From: DASXRA01 sp035263725
GTDB taxonomy: Bacteria; Actinomycetota; Actinomycetes; Mycobacteriales; Jatrophihabitantaceae
Length of the DNA stretch: 41,751 nt
Reading direction: 5' to 3'
Assembly (NCBI GenBank): GCA_035263725.1
Contig: DATFRC010000176.1
Coordinates: 1-41,751 of the forward strand
Shown here: piece by piece, positions 14,812 through 23,897 of the stretch
How the letters are laid out: each line of letters opens with the position of its first letter
Position numbering within the stretch: position 1 is the stretch's first letter
Notes under the pieces: model-generated
Seen by the model: the letters and a program-made list of their open reading frames with translations, nothing else
Told to the model about the DNA's origin: nothing
Database searches by the model: none
Made by a program: the position numbers and the translations under genes

Positions 14812-16516
14812 CCGCGGCCGACCCCGGGGCGAGTGCAACCCCGCCGTCTACGATCTCGGCAGTACTGGTCGCGAGGACGACGGTCTCCGCCGGCACCGCG
14901 ACGACCTGCGCCTGATCGGCCAGGTTCGCGACCACCTGGAGCGCGCCACGGTGCACGATCAGCCAGCGCGCGTCTTCGTCGTACGTCACGAAGACGCGAT
15001 CCAGGTGCGGATCGCGCAGGTTCGGCTCGGCCGCCCGCAGGGCGATCAAGCGCCGGTACAGGTCGAGCATCGTGGCGTGGCACGGCGCTGACAGCTCCGA
15101 CCAGTTCAAGATCGCCGACCGATATGCGGCCGGGTCCTGCGGGTCGATCATCGCGGAGACGTCCCAGCCATAGCGGCGGAACTCCTCGATCCGCCCCGGT
15201 CCGGTGCTGGCTGCGAGCTCGGGTTCGGGATGGGACGCAAAGAACGGCCACCGGGTCGACGCGGCCCACTCCTCACCCATCCAGAGCATCGGCGTGAACG
15301 GCGACGTCAGCAGCAGCACGGCGCCGACCTGCAGCAGTCCTGCCGACGTCAGTTCGGGCAGGCGTTCACCCGCGGCGCGGTTACCGACCTGGTCGTGGTT
15401 CTGGAGGCACCCGACGAACCGATACCCCGGCGTATGGACGCGGTCGACAGGGCGACCGTGCGGCCGCCCGCGGAACGTCGAGTAGGTGCCGTCATGGAGG
15501 AACGCCGACGTCCAGACCTTGGCGAACACGGCGAGGGAGCCGAAGTCGGAGTAGTACCCCTGCCGTTCGCCGGTGAGCATCGCGTGCAGCGCGTGGTGAA
15601 TGTCGTCGTCCCACTGGGCGTCCATGCCGTAGCCCGCCGGCCGGGGGGTGATCATCACCGGGTCGTTCAGGTCGGACTCGGCGATCAACGACAGGTTCCG
15701 GCCAAGCGCGGCCGACAATGCCGCGACCGCGGCCGACAGTTCGGCGAGCAGATGCGGGGTCGACGTGTCGACGAGCGCGTGCACTGCATCCAGGCGCAGT
15801 GCGTCCACGTGGTAGTCGCGCAGCCACATCAGCGCGTTCTCGATGATGAAGCGGCGCACCGGCGGCGCCTCGAGGTTGACGACCTCACCCCACGGGTTGG
15901 TGTCGGTGCGTCCCCTCAGGTATGGCGCGAACCGGGGCAGGTAGTTGCCGCTCGGCCCGAGGTGGTTGTAGACGACGTCCAGAACGACGGCGAGTCCACG
16001 GCCATGGCAGGCGTCGACGAATCGTTTCAACCCGTCAGGGCCGCCGTACGGTTCGTGCACCGCGTACCAGTCCACGCCGTCGTATCCCCAGTTCCACACG
16101 CCGTTGACGGCGTTGACGGGCAACAGCTCGACGTGCGTGACGCCCATGCCGACGAGGTGATCGAGCCGCTCTGTCGCAGCATCGAACGTCGCGCCCGGCG
16201 TGAACGTCCCGACGTGCAGCTCGTAGATGATCGCCTCAGCGAGATCGCGTCCACGCCAGGCCTGGTCGGTCCAGGCGAATGCCGCGTCGTCGTACACCCG
16301 GCTCGGGCCGTGGACGCCGGACGGCTGCCAGCGCGACCGGGGATCGGGCAGGGCCTGGTCCGAATCGTCGAGCAGGTAGGCGTAGTCGGTGCCGGGCGAC
16401 GCGTCGGCCTCGGTCCGCCACCAGCCTCCGGGCGCCGGTCGCATCTCGTGCCGCTCGCCGGTGAGTGCCAGCCGCACACGGTGCGCGTGCGGTGCCCAGA
16501 CCTCGAATGACGTCAT
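14801..16516 (-). CDS. treZ: Malto-oligosyltrehalose trehalohydrolase
   Basis: Releases trehalose from malto-oligosyltrehalose made by TreY. The 571-residue GH13 enzyme has an N-terminal carbohydrate-binding-like domain (FEVWAPHAHRVRLALTG), then the barrel with IIYELHVGTFTPGATFDAA and NGVWNWGYDGVDWYAVHEPY. The nucleophile lies in VDALRLDAVHAL, the general acid in SLIAESDLND, and the third carboxylate in FVGCLQNHDQVGNRAAGERL. The ATG at 16516 is 34 nt from the divergent ppk2 start. In many actinobacteria treX/glgX, treY and treZ are adjacent; here a polyphosphate kinase gene in opposite orientation separates treZ from treY, so treZ needs its own promoter. Confidence 0.97.
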   Translation of the reverse strand: MTSFEVWAPHAHRVRLALTGERHEMRPAPGGWWRTEADASPGTDYAYLLDDSDQALPDPRSRWQPSGVHGPSRVYDDAAFAWTDQAWRGRDLAEAIIYELHVGTFTPGATFDAATERLDHLVGMGVTHVELLPVNAVNGVWNWGYDGVDWYAVHEPYGGPDGLKRFVDACHGRGLAVVLDVVYNHLGPSGNYLPRFAPYLRGRTDTNPWGEVVNLEAPPVRRFIIENALMWLRDYHVDALRLDAVHALVDTSTPHLLAELSAAVAALSAALGRNLSLIAESDLNDPVMITPRPAGYGMDAQWDDDIHHALHAMLTGERQGYYSDFGSLAVFAKVWTSAFLHDGTYSTFRGRPHGRPVDRVHTPGYRFVGCLQNHDQVGNRAAGERLPELTSAGLLQVGAVLLLTSPFTPMLWMGEEWAASTRWPFFASHPEPELAASTGPGRIEEFRRYGWDVSAMIDPQDPAAYRSAILNWSELSAPCHATMLDLYRRLIALRAAEPNLRDPHLDRVFVTYDEDARWLIVHRGALQVVANLADQAQVVAVPAETVVLATSTAEIVDGGVALAPGSAAVTR

Positions 16517-16538
16517 GTCACTTCACCCTGCCACGTCC

Positions 16539-16544
16539 TACCCT
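16539..16544 (+). promoter_or_regulatory. Putative -10 element of ppk2 (leaderless)
   Basis: TACCCT followed by 6 nt and the ATG at 16551. No Shine-Dalgarno is visible. The site lies in the 34-nt gap shared with the divergent treZ start. Confidence 0.5.
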
Positions 16545-16550
16545 TCTGGG

Positions 16551-17390
16551 ATGACGAACGCGAACGGCTCGATGCGCGAGGCACTGCGGGTCCAGCCCGG
16601 CACGGTGAACCTGGCCGGCTACGAACCGGACGCGACCCCGCTCGCCCCGGGCGGACGGGGCAAGACCGGTGAGGCCGCCGCCGCTGCCGGCCCGATCCTC
16701 GCCGGGCTGCAGGAGCGGCTGTGGGCCGAGCGCACGCGGAGCGTCCTGCTTGTGTTGCAAGGGATCGACACGGCCGGCAAGGGCGGCGTCGTCACGCACG
16801 TGGTCGGTCTGCTCGGACCGGAAGGTGTACGAGTGACCGCGTTCAAGAAGCCCACGCCGGAGGAGGCCGCCCACCACTTCCTGTGGCGCATCCGCCGAGC
16901 GCTCCCGGGACCGGGCATTGTCGGAGTGTTCGATCGCTCGCACTACGAGGACGTGCTCGTGCCGCGCGTGCACGAGACGACGCCCGAGCAGGAGTGGCGT
17001 GACCGCTACGGCGAGATCAACGCATTCGAGGCGGAGCTGGTCGGCACGGGAACAGCTGTGGTCAAGTGCTTCCTGCACATCTCATACGCCGAGCAGCGCG
17101 AACGCCTGCTCGCTCGACTCAGCGACCCCTCCAAGCACTGGAAGTTCCAGGAGAGCGACATCGACGAGCGCGCGTATTGGGCCGACTACCAAGCGGCGTT
17201 CGCCGGCATGCTGGAGCGCTGCTCGACGGAGGCCGCGCCCTGGTACGTCGTCCCGAGTGATCGGAAGTGGTACCGCAACTGGGCGGTCGGGCGGATCCTG
17301 AGCGAGGTGCTCGAGGAGCTGGACCCGCGATACCCGCAGACGGAGCTGGACGTCGAGCGGCTGCGCAAGCGGCTCCAGCCGCCCTACTAG
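16551..17390 (+). CDS. ppk2: Polyphosphate kinase 2 family protein
   Basis: Transfers phosphate between polyphosphate and nucleotides. The 279-residue product is a one-domain PPK2. Walker A is GIDTAGKGG at residues 71-79 (Lys77), the lid and substrate region includes FKKPTPEEAAHHFLWRIRR, and Walker B with the following helix is VFDRSHYEDVLVPRVH. KCFLHISYAEQRERLLARL, SKHWKFQESDIDER and APWYVVPSDRKWYRN complete the family pattern. It looks closest to the class that phosphorylates AMP/ADP from polyphosphate, but that is by resemblance only. The frame is open upstream to 16389 inside treZ; ATG 16551 is chosen because TACCCT lies 6 nt before it. It sits antiparallel between treY and treZ. Confidence 0.95.
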   Translation: MTNANGSMREALRVQPGTVNLAGYEPDATPLAPGGRGKTGEAAAAAGPILAGLQERLWAERTRSVLLVLQGIDTAGKGGVVTHVVGLLGPEGVRVTAFKKPTPEEAAHHFLWRIRRALPGPGIVGVFDRSHYEDVLVPRVHETTPEQEWRDRYGEINAFEAELVGTGTAVVKCFLHISYAEQRERLLARLSDPSKHWKFQESDIDERAYWADYQAAFAGMLERCSTEAAPWYVVPSDRKWYRNWAVGRILSEVLEELDPRYPQTELDVERLRKRLQPPY

Positions 17391-17402
17391 CTCACCGATC
17401 GA

Positions 17403-17437
17403 GCAACAATTCCTCGCCTCAGGCGGGCGAATGTTGC
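17403..17437. terminator. Bidirectional hairpin between ppk2 and treY
   Basis: An imperfect inverted repeat with arms GCAACAATTCCTCGCCT and GCGGGCGAATGTTGC around a short loop, in the 64-nt gap between two convergent stops. The outer GCAACA/TGTTGC and inner GCC/GGC parts pair. It is likely to end transcription from both sides; there is no long T-run. Confidence 0.55.
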
Positions 17438-17454
17438 GCAATCGGGTCGGCAGC

Positions 17455-19656
17455 CTACGCGGGCAGCAGGAGCGCGACGGGCAGTGCCTTGAGCAGTTCG
17501 CCCAGCGGGACATCAGCCGTGTAGATGTCGCCGGTGAACGCATCGCGATGAGGCGTGCCGAGTCGGAGCGTGGTGTCCCGCCAGCCTCCGTCGCGGTGCA
17601 GCCGCACCGGCAGCCGGGTCGACACGCTGATCGCCCCGCCGCGGTCGAACGCGAGCGCGTGCGGTGCCGCGGCACCCGCGGCGCGTACCGGCGTGTACCC
17701 GCTGAACAGCTCGGGGTGCTCGCGGCGCGCACGTAGCGTCTGGGCCACGACCCACAGCTTGGCGACGCCGGTCCCGTCGACCGGCGGGGGCGTTCCGAGC
17801 GATGCCAGCAGGGCCCGGCGCGTGCCGAAGTCGACAGGGCGGCGGTTGTCGGGATCGACCAGCGAGTCGTCCCACAACTCACTGCCCTGATAGACATCGG
17901 GGACACCTGGCATGGTCAGCTGCACCAGCTTCTGCGCGAGCGAATTCGACCAGCCGAACGGGGTGATCGCCTCGACGAAGGCGCGCAGCTCGGCGCTTTC
18001 GTACCCGGCATCCACGGCGGCGTGTACGACCTGCTCGAACGCCGCGTCAGGATCGCGCCAGCCGGTGCCGTCAGCCGCTTCCCGCATGGCCTTCTCGGCG
18101 TAGGCATGCATCCGATCGCGCGCGATCATGCCGGCGCCGGCGAACGTCTGCCACAGCAGGTAGCCGAACGCGCGGTTCGGAACTGGGAGGTCGCGCATGA
18201 GCCGGCGCATCAGGGCGCCCCATTCGTCAGGCAGCTCGGCGACCACAGCGAGCCGGGCACGGACGTCCTCGCTGCGCTTCGTGTCGTGCGTCGAGAGTGT
18301 GGTCATGCTCCGCGGCGAGCGGCGCGCCTGCGCGGCATGGAATCCGGCGAGCGACAGGCCGAATCGCGCCGGGTCGCTGCCGACCTCGTTCAGCGCGACG
18401 AAACGCGTGTAGCGGTAGTACGCGGTGTCTTCTACGCCCTTGGCCATGACCGCGCCGGACGTCTGCTGGAAGCGCACGCACAACTCGTCTGCCGGGTCGG
18501 TCAGCCGCGGCGCTACGGAATCGAAGACGGCAGCCAGGTCGGGACGCCGCCCTCGTGCGCGGGCGAATGCCTCGTCCAGATAAGCCCGTCCGTCCGGCAG
18601 GTAGGACCGGTACACCGGGAAGGCGACGAGAAGCTCGGTGAACGCGGCATCTGCACCGTCCACTCCGGCGACCCTGGCCAGACGCAGCACCTCGGCTCGC
18701 AGGATCGTCGTAGCGACCAGGCGCTTGCCCGCCTCGACGTGATCGGCGAACGAGCGGCGATCGCCGGTCAGTTCCCGGTACAGGTCATCGAAGATCGCCT
18801 CACCGGACGGATCGATCAGTACGCCGGTGGCGTCACTGAGCGCGTCGTAGCCCGTCGTGCCGTCCACCGGCCAGGACGCGGGAAGGGTCTCGCCGGGTTC
18901 CAGGATCTTCTCCACCAGCAGCCAGGTGTCCGGGGCCGCGGCCCGCAGCCGACGCAGGTATCCCAGCGGATCGGCCAGCCCGTCCGGATGGTCGACGCGC
19001 AGGCCCTGCGCTTCGCCGGCCGCGACCCAACGCAGCACCTCCCGGTGCGTCGCCGCGAACACCGCCGGATCCTCGACTCGCAACCCGGCGAGCGTGGTCA
19101 CGGCGAAGAACCGCCGATAGTTTTGCTCGGTGTCGGCCCGCCGGTAGTTGCCGAGCTCGTAATGCTGCTGATCGAGCGGGAAGCGCTGTTCGTGGTATCG
19201 CAGCTCGCCGTCCACGGTGATCAGCTCACGCTCGGCGTCGTCACCTAGCACCGGGAGCAGCACCTTGCCGCGCGACCAGTCGATGTCGAACCACCGCACG
19301 TACGCTGACGCCGGACCTTGACGCAACACGTCCCACCAGGGTGGGTTCTCCGCAGGGTTCGCGACCCCGGTGTGATTGGGCACGATGTCGACCACCACCG
19401 TCAAGCCGTGGCCGCGCGCCGCCGCGACCAGCGCCTGCCACTCTGCCGCGCCGCCACGGGCGGGGTCGATGCGTGAGAAGTCGATCACGTCGTAGCCGTG
19501 CTGTGAGCCGGGCGCCGCCTGAAGGATGGGCGAGACATACACCGCGCCCACGCCGAGGTCGCGCAGATAGCCGCACAGCTCCGCCGCCGCGAACAGGTCG
19601 AACTCCTGCGTGATCTGCAGCCGGTACGTGGACGCCGGCACCTGGTCGCTGGGCAC
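17455..19656 (-). CDS. treY: Malto-oligosyltrehalose synthase
   Basis: Isomerises the reducing-end alpha-1,4 bond of malto-oligosaccharides to the alpha,alpha-1,1 bond of trehalose. The 733-residue GH13 protein has the family N-terminus PASTYRLQITQEFDLFAAAE and the YVSPILQAAPGSQHGYDVID block. DIVPNHTGVANPAENPPWWD is the first conserved barrel region, the nucleophile is in GLRVDHPDGLADP, the acid in WLLVEKILEPGE, and the third carboxylate in TTLSTHDTKRSEDVRARL. The GTG start at 19656 follows the glgX stop by 6 nt, so the two form one operon. It works with GlgX upstream and TreZ further down, turning glycogen into trehalose. Confidence 0.97.
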   Translation of the reverse strand: MPSDQVPASTYRLQITQEFDLFAAAELCGYLRDLGVGAVYVSPILQAAPGSQHGYDVIDFSRIDPARGGAAEWQALVAAARGHGLTVVVDIVPNHTGVANPAENPPWWDVLRQGPASAYVRWFDIDWSRGKVLLPVLGDDAERELITVDGELRYHEQRFPLDQQHYELGNYRRADTEQNYRRFFAVTTLAGLRVEDPAVFAATHREVLRWVAAGEAQGLRVDHPDGLADPLGYLRRLRAAAPDTWLLVEKILEPGETLPASWPVDGTTGYDALSDATGVLIDPSGEAIFDDLYRELTGDRRSFADHVEAGKRLVATTILRAEVLRLARVAGVDGADAAFTELLVAFPVYRSYLPDGRAYLDEAFARARGRRPDLAAVFDSVAPRLTDPADELCVRFQQTSGAVMAKGVEDTAYYRYTRFVALNEVGSDPARFGLSLAGFHAAQARRSPRSMTTLSTHDTKRSEDVRARLAVVAELPDEWGALMRRLMRDLPVPNRAFGYLLWQTFAGAGMIARDRMHAYAEKAMREAADGTGWRDPDAAFEQVVHAAVDAGYESAELRAFVEAITPFGWSNSLAQKLVQLTMPGVPDVYQGSELWDDSLVDPDNRRPVDFGTRRALLASLGTPPPVDGTGVAKLWVVAQTLRARREHPELFSGYTPVRAAGAAAPHALAFDRGGAISVSTRLPVRLHRDGGWRDTTLRLGTPHRDAFTGDIYTADVPLGELLKALPVALLLPA

Positions 19657-19662
19657 GCGCGT

Positions 19663-21786
19663 CTACTCGGCTCGCTGCAACACCACCAGGGCGCGCGGCC
19701 CGACCGGGACGCTGCCGCCGGCCATCATCACGGTGCCGTCGTCCAGGTCGGGGCGCGCCGTGTCCAGCACCACGGTCCAGGTAGACGCGTACTCCGCGCC
19801 GGGCACCAGGAACTCGAGGGGCTGGTCGTGCGCGGAGAAGCACAGCAGGAAAGAGTCGTCGACGACGCGGTCACCCCGCGAGTCCCGATCGGGGATGCCC
19901 TCGCCGTTGAGGTACACGGCGACGGCGCGGCCGAACGGCGCCTCCCAGTCCTCCTCGGTCATCTCGGTCCCGTCCGTCGCGAACCATGTGATGTCCGGCA
20001 GGGTCTCGACGCCGCGGCGGCGCACCGGCCGGCCGTCGAAGAAACGACGCCGCCGGAACACCGGATGTTGGCGGCGCAGCTCCGACACCTGCCGGGTGAA
20101 GGCGAGCAGGTCCACGTCGACCTTGCCCCAGTCGACCCAGGTCAGCTCGCTGTCCTGGCAGTAGGCGTTGTTGTTGCCTTGCTGCGTACGGCCGAGCTCG
20201 TCACCGTGGGCGAGCATGGGCACGCCCTGCGAGAGGAACAGCGTGGCGAGGAAGTTGCGCCGCTGCTGCGCGCGCAGCGCCAGGACAGCCGGGTCGTCGG
20301 TCGGTCCCTCGACGCCGCAGTTCCAGGACCGGTTGTCGTCCGTGCCGTCCTTGTTGTTCTCGCCGTTGGCCTCGTTGTGCTTCTCGTTGTACGAAACCAG
20401 GTCGAGCAGCGTGAATCCGTCGTGGGCGGTCACGAAGTTGATCGATGCGACGGGTCGCCGCCCGGAGTGCTCGTAGAGGTCCGCCGACCCGGTCAGCCGC
20501 GCCGCGAACTCACCGATCGTCGCCGGCTCGCCACGCCAGAAGTCGCGCACAGTGTCGCGGTACTTGCCGTTCCACTCGGTCCACTGTGGGGGAAAGTTGC
20601 CCACCTGATAGCCGCCCGGGCCGACGTCCCACGGCTCGGCGATCAGCTTGACCTGGCTCACCACCGGATCCTGTTGCACGAGCTCGAAGAACGACGACAG
20701 CCGATCGACGTCATAGAACTCGCGTGCCAGCGCTGACGCGAGGTCGAACCGGAATCCGTCGACGTGCATCTCCAGCACCCAGTACCGCAGCGAGTCCATG
20801 ATCAGTTGCAGGGCATGCGGCTGGCGCACGTTCAGGGAGTTGCCGGTGCCCGTGTAGTCCATGTAGTACTGCGGGTCGTCGTCGACCAGGCGGTAGTACG
20901 CGCGATTGTCGATGCCGCGGAAGGCCAGCGTCGGGCCGAGGTGGTTGCCTTCGGCAGTGTGGTTGTAGACGACGTCGAGGATGACCTCGATATCGGCCTC
21001 GTGCAGGGCGCGCACCATCGCCTTGAACTCCTGCACCTGGCCACCCGCACCGGCGGCCGACGAGTAGCGCACGTCCGGCGCGAGGTAGCCGATGGTGTTG
21101 TAGCCCCAGTAGTTCGAGAGGCCGCGATCGACGAGGAGCGAGTCGTCGACGAAGTGATGCACCGGCATCAGCTCCACCGCGGTAACACCCAACTGGCTGA
21201 GGTGCTCGAGCACCACGGGATGGGCGATGGCGGCGTACGTGCCGCGCAACTCAGCGGGAATCTCCGGGTGCCGCTTGGTGAGTCCCTTGACGTGCGCTTC
21301 GTAGATCACGCTGTCGGCGTACTGGTGACGCGGTGGCCGGTCGACACCCCAATCGAAATATGGGTTGATCACCACCGACTTCGGCAGGTGGGCTGCCGAG
21401 TCCTCGGTGTTGAACGTGTCCGGCCGGCCCAGGTCGTAACTGAACAGCGAGGGATGCCAGTCGATGTGGCCGTCGATCGCCTTGGCGTACGGGTCGAGGA
21501 GCAGCTTCGCCGGATTGCAACGCAGGCCCTGCTTCGGGTCGTACGGGCCGTAGACGCGGTAGCCGTAGTGCTGCCCCGGTTCCACGCCCGGCACGAACGC
21601 ATGCCACACGAAGCCGTCCATCTCCGGCAGGTCGACGCGCGTCTCGGCGCCCTTGGCATCGAACAGGCACAGCTCGACGCGCTCAGCTACCTCGCTGAAC
21701 AACGCGAAGTTGGTGCCCGAGCCGTCGTAGGTTGCGCCCAGCGGGTAGGCGTTGCCCGGCCAAACCTGCATGCATGCTCCCGTCAT
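19663..21786 (-). CDS. glgX: Glycogen debranching enzyme GlgX/TreX
   Basis: Hydrolyses alpha-1,6 branches of glycogen limit dextrins and so supplies linear maltodextrin to TreY. The 707-residue product starts at the ATG at 21786 (GGAG 5 nt upstream) rather than at 21807. An N-terminal CBM48-like domain begins GNAYPLGATYDGSGTNFALF and includes YGYRVYGPYDPKQGLRCNP. In the GH13 barrel, DVVYNHTAEGNHLGPTL, the nucleophile in VDGFRFDLASALAREF, the acid in VKLIAEPWDVGPGGYQVG and the third carboxylate in INFVTAHDGFTLLDLVSYNE are all present. It is first in the glgX-treY operon. The 212-nt gap to the divergent VWA gene includes an A/T-rich tract near 21863-21891 that may hold its promoter. Confidence 0.97.
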   Translation of the reverse strand: MTGACMQVWPGNAYPLGATYDGSGTNFALFSEVAERVELCLFDAKGAETRVDLPEMDGFVWHAFVPGVEPGQHYGYRVYGPYDPKQGLRCNPAKLLLDPYAKAIDGHIDWHPSLFSYDLGRPDTFNTEDSAAHLPKSVVINPYFDWGVDRPPRHQYADSVIYEAHVKGLTKRHPEIPAELRGTYAAIAHPVVLEHLSQLGVTAVELMPVHHFVDDSLLVDRGLSNYWGYNTIGYLAPDVRYSSAAGAGGQVQEFKAMVRALHEADIEVILDVVYNHTAEGNHLGPTLAFRGIDNRAYYRLVDDDPQYYMDYTGTGNSLNVRQPHALQLIMDSLRYWVLEMHVDGFRFDLASALAREFYDVDRLSSFFELVQQDPVVSQVKLIAEPWDVGPGGYQVGNFPPQWTEWNGKYRDTVRDFWRGEPATIGEFAARLTGSADLYEHSGRRPVASINFVTAHDGFTLLDLVSYNEKHNEANGENNKDGTDDNRSWNCGVEGPTDDPAVLALRAQQRRNFLATLFLSQGVPMLAHGDELGRTQQGNNNAYCQDSELTWVDWGKVDVDLLAFTRQVSELRRQHPVFRRRRFFDGRPVRRRGVETLPDITWFATDGTEMTEEDWEAPFGRAVAVYLNGEGIPDRDSRGDRVVDDSFLLCFSAHDQPLEFLVPGAEYASTWTVVLDTARPDLDDGTVMMAGGSVPVGPRALVVLQRAE

Positions 21787-21948
21787 GGTCGCTCCGGCCC
21801 CGTGCACGAGCCTGCCACGCGCGGTGTGTTCGTCGGACGCGACGGCGTTTCACCCTGTTCAAGCAATTTGCAATGCACTAGATGTGGCAGGTCAACGACC
21901 CTCGGTCACCCCTGGTGACACGCGGTATTCCTTATCAACGACAGGCCC

Positions 21949-21954
21949 TATCAT
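21949..21954 (+). promoter_or_regulatory. Possible -10 element of the SBP/VWA gene
   Basis: TATCAT lies 44 nt before the ATG at 21999, in an unusually A/T-rich part of the gap. No clear -35 is seen at 16-18 nt upstream. Confidence 0.3.
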
Positions 21955-21998
21955 CCCTACAGCCCAGAGCACGACGACTACGACCCCACTGAGAAGGT

Positions 21999-23708
21999 AT
22001 GTCCGGCCGGCACTCGAAACCCTCCTCGGGCCGAGGGGTATCGCCGTGGCTCCTTGTCGGCGTGCTGGTCGTTGTGGGCGCCTGTACTGCCGCCCTGGTC
22101 GTCTTCCTGCGCAGCGGCGGGTCGTCGCACAAAGCGGCCGGCTGCGACGGCAGCCTCACGATCTCGGTCGATGCCGCCCCGAGCATCGCCGGACCCGTCC
22201 AGACGATCGCGCAGCGGTGGACCGCCACCAACCCGAACGTGGAGGGCAAATGTGTCGCGGTTAACGTCACGCCTTTGCCGTCCAGCAATGTGGAGCAGAT
22301 TCTCGCCGCCGGTGGGTCCGGCGCCGGCGAGGGCGCATCGGTGTGGATCCCGGACTCGAGCACGTGGGCGAACCGACTGAACGATGACTTGACCGCCGCC
22401 GGCAAGAACGCGCAGGTCGAGATCCATGCGCCAATCGCGGTGTCGCCACTCGTATTCGTCAGCTCGCCGGCCGTCGTCTCGAAGTTCATCTCTAGGCCGG
22501 ACTGGAAGAACGCGCTCGCAGGAGCATTCCCGCTGACCGTGCCGGACCCGGTATCGAACACCGACGGCCTGCTCAGCCTTCAGATCATGAACACCCTTGT
22601 CACGTCGGGGATCCAGGGACCCAACCCGCAGCTCGCCAACTTGATGCTGCGGCTGAGCCACTCGACGCTTCCCGACGCCAACGCGGGTTTCGCGCAGCTC
22701 GCCGCGGACCCTGCCCACGCACCGGTGTTCACCGCGCCGGAGCAGGCGGTGATCCAGGCCAACCGCGCCAAGCAGTCGCTGTTCGCCGCGGCGATCTACC
22801 CCGACGAGGGAACCCTCAGCCTCGACTACCCCGTGGTGCGCCTGGTTCGCTCCGGTGACGACCCGTCGCTGACCGCCGCGCTGGACGACTTCGAGCAGCA
22901 GCTGCGAGCGCCTGCGGCGCAGGCCTATCTCGCCGACGCCGGTTTCCGCGATCCGACCGGGGCGTCTGTGCCCGGAGTGGGCGCGGCCCAAGGCGTGGTA
23001 GCGGCCCCCATCCGGCAGCTGACCAAGCCGACCCCGAGCCAAGGCGTCGACACGCTGCGGCTCTGGGATGCGATCACCCAGGACGTCAACTCGCTGATGG
23101 TGATCGACGTGTCGGGTTCGATGGCTGAGCCGGGCGGCAATGGGCAGACCAAGATCCAGCTCGCCGCGGCATCGGCCGCGACGTCGATCGGCTTCTACCC
23201 GGACACGTCCAACCTCGGCATGTGGGTCTTCTCGAGCAACCTGACGCCGACCACCGGCTACCGGGAGCTCGTCCCGATCGCGCAGATGAGCTCTACGACC
23301 GGTAACAAGACGCATCGGCAGGCGCTCACCGATGCCGCCCACTCGCTGCCCTCGCTGGTCAACGGCAACACCGCGCTCTACGCGAGCACGCTCGCCGCGG
23401 TGAACACGGTGCGGCACAACTACGACCCGTCCAAGGTCAACACCGTCGTGCTGATGACCGACGGCCAGAACGTCGATCCGGGCGGTCCGACACTCAACCA
23501 ACTGCTCGCCGGGTTGAATAACCCGCAGGCGAAGCTGCTGCCGGTGCCGGTGTACACGATCGGCCTCGGCCCGGACGCGGACCTGAACGCGCTGGGCCAG
23601 ATCTCCAAGGCGACCGGCGGCAAGACCTACGCGGTCAAGGACCCGGCGAATCTGCGTAGCGTCTTCCTGGACGCCGTCGTGCAGCGCGAGTGCGGAAGCG
23701 GTTGTTAG
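21999..23708 (+). CDS. Membrane-anchored protein with substrate-binding and VWA domains
   Basis: A 569-residue protein of unknown role. A short basic N-terminus precedes one hydrophobic segment (about residues 16-37, WLLVGVLVVVGACTAALVVF), so the rest is probably extracellular. Residues ~50-340 resemble a type-2 periplasmic binding protein (SLTISVDAAPSIAGPVQTIA, EGASVWIPDSSTWANRL). Residues ~360-560 form a von Willebrand A domain with a complete MIDAS: D370, S372 and S374 in MVIDVSGSM, and D488 in VVLMTDGQN. Two cysteines are close to the C-terminus (ECGSGC). It stands alone, between glgX (divergent) and the terC riboswitch. The ATG at 21999 is the only good start; GAGAAGG lies directly upstream. 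Metal-dependent ligand binding at the cell surface is a reasonable guess. Confidence 0.9.
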   Translation: MSGRHSKPSSGRGVSPWLLVGVLVVVGACTAALVVFLRSGGSSHKAAGCDGSLTISVDAAPSIAGPVQTIAQRWTATNPNVEGKCVAVNVTPLPSSNVEQILAAGGSGAGEGASVWIPDSSTWANRLNDDLTAAGKNAQVEIHAPIAVSPLVFVSSPAVVSKFISRPDWKNALAGAFPLTVPDPVSNTDGLLSLQIMNTLVTSGIQGPNPQLANLMLRLSHSTLPDANAGFAQLAADPAHAPVFTAPEQAVIQANRAKQSLFAAAIYPDEGTLSLDYPVVRLVRSGDDPSLTAALDDFEQQLRAPAAQAYLADAGFRDPTGASVPGVGAAQGVVAAPIRQLTKPTPSQGVDTLRLWDAITQDVNSLMVIDVSGSMAEPGGNGQTKIQLAAASAATSIGFYPDTSNLGMWVFSSNLTPTTGYRELVPIAQMSSTTGNKTHRQALTDAAHSLPSLVNGNTALYASTLAAVNTVRHNYDPSKVNTVVLMTDGQNVDPGGPTLNQLLAGLNNPQAKLLPVPVYTIGLGPDADLNALGQISKATGGKTYAVKDPANLRSVFLDAVVQRECGSGC

Positions 23709-23790
23709 CGTCGCTTGGCGCCGCAGTGGGCGCACGCTTTTCGCACGAGCGCTGATGGGCCCTGGTGGCGGCCTCGCGTTCGCCGTCGCC

Positions 23791-23796
23791 TAGACT
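23791..23796 (+). promoter_or_regulatory. Putative -10 element of the terC transcript
   Basis: TAGACT fits TANNNT and lies 8 nt before the first base of the riboswitch P1 stem at 23805, as expected for a transcript that starts just before the aptamer. The -35 is unclear. Confidence 0.5.
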
Positions 23797-23804
23797 GGGC
23801 GACA

Positions 23805-23897
23805 CTGGAGGGGAGTAACCCCTTTGCGGCTTTCCCGTCATCACGGGCCGGCGACGGCCCCGGGGAGCCGGCCCGCACGGGTGGGTGAGACCTCCGG
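23805..23897 (+). ncRNA. yybP-ykoY (manganese) riboswitch upstream of terC
   Basis: Conserved elements of this Mn(II)-sensing class are present: GGGGAGTA after the P1 5' strand (23810-23817), CCGTCATCACGG in the second loop region, and GTGAGACC closing the junction. P1 pairs 23805-23811 (CTGGAGG) with 23891-23897 (CCTCCGG), with one G-U pair. TerC/MntP-type genes are classic targets of this class. Transcription probably starts near 23803. The expression platform follows directly (see the next entry). Confidence 0.93.

Noticed and set aside
16389..16550. Upstream extension of ppk2
   Set aside because: It lies antisense within treZ and has Cys/Arg-rich shadow composition; the family N-terminus starts after ATG 16551.
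21978..23735. A 585-codon minus-strand frame opposite the SBP/VWA gene
   Set aside because: Arg/Val/Gly-rich shadow translation with no motif; the plus strand has a MIDAS motif and a membrane anchor.
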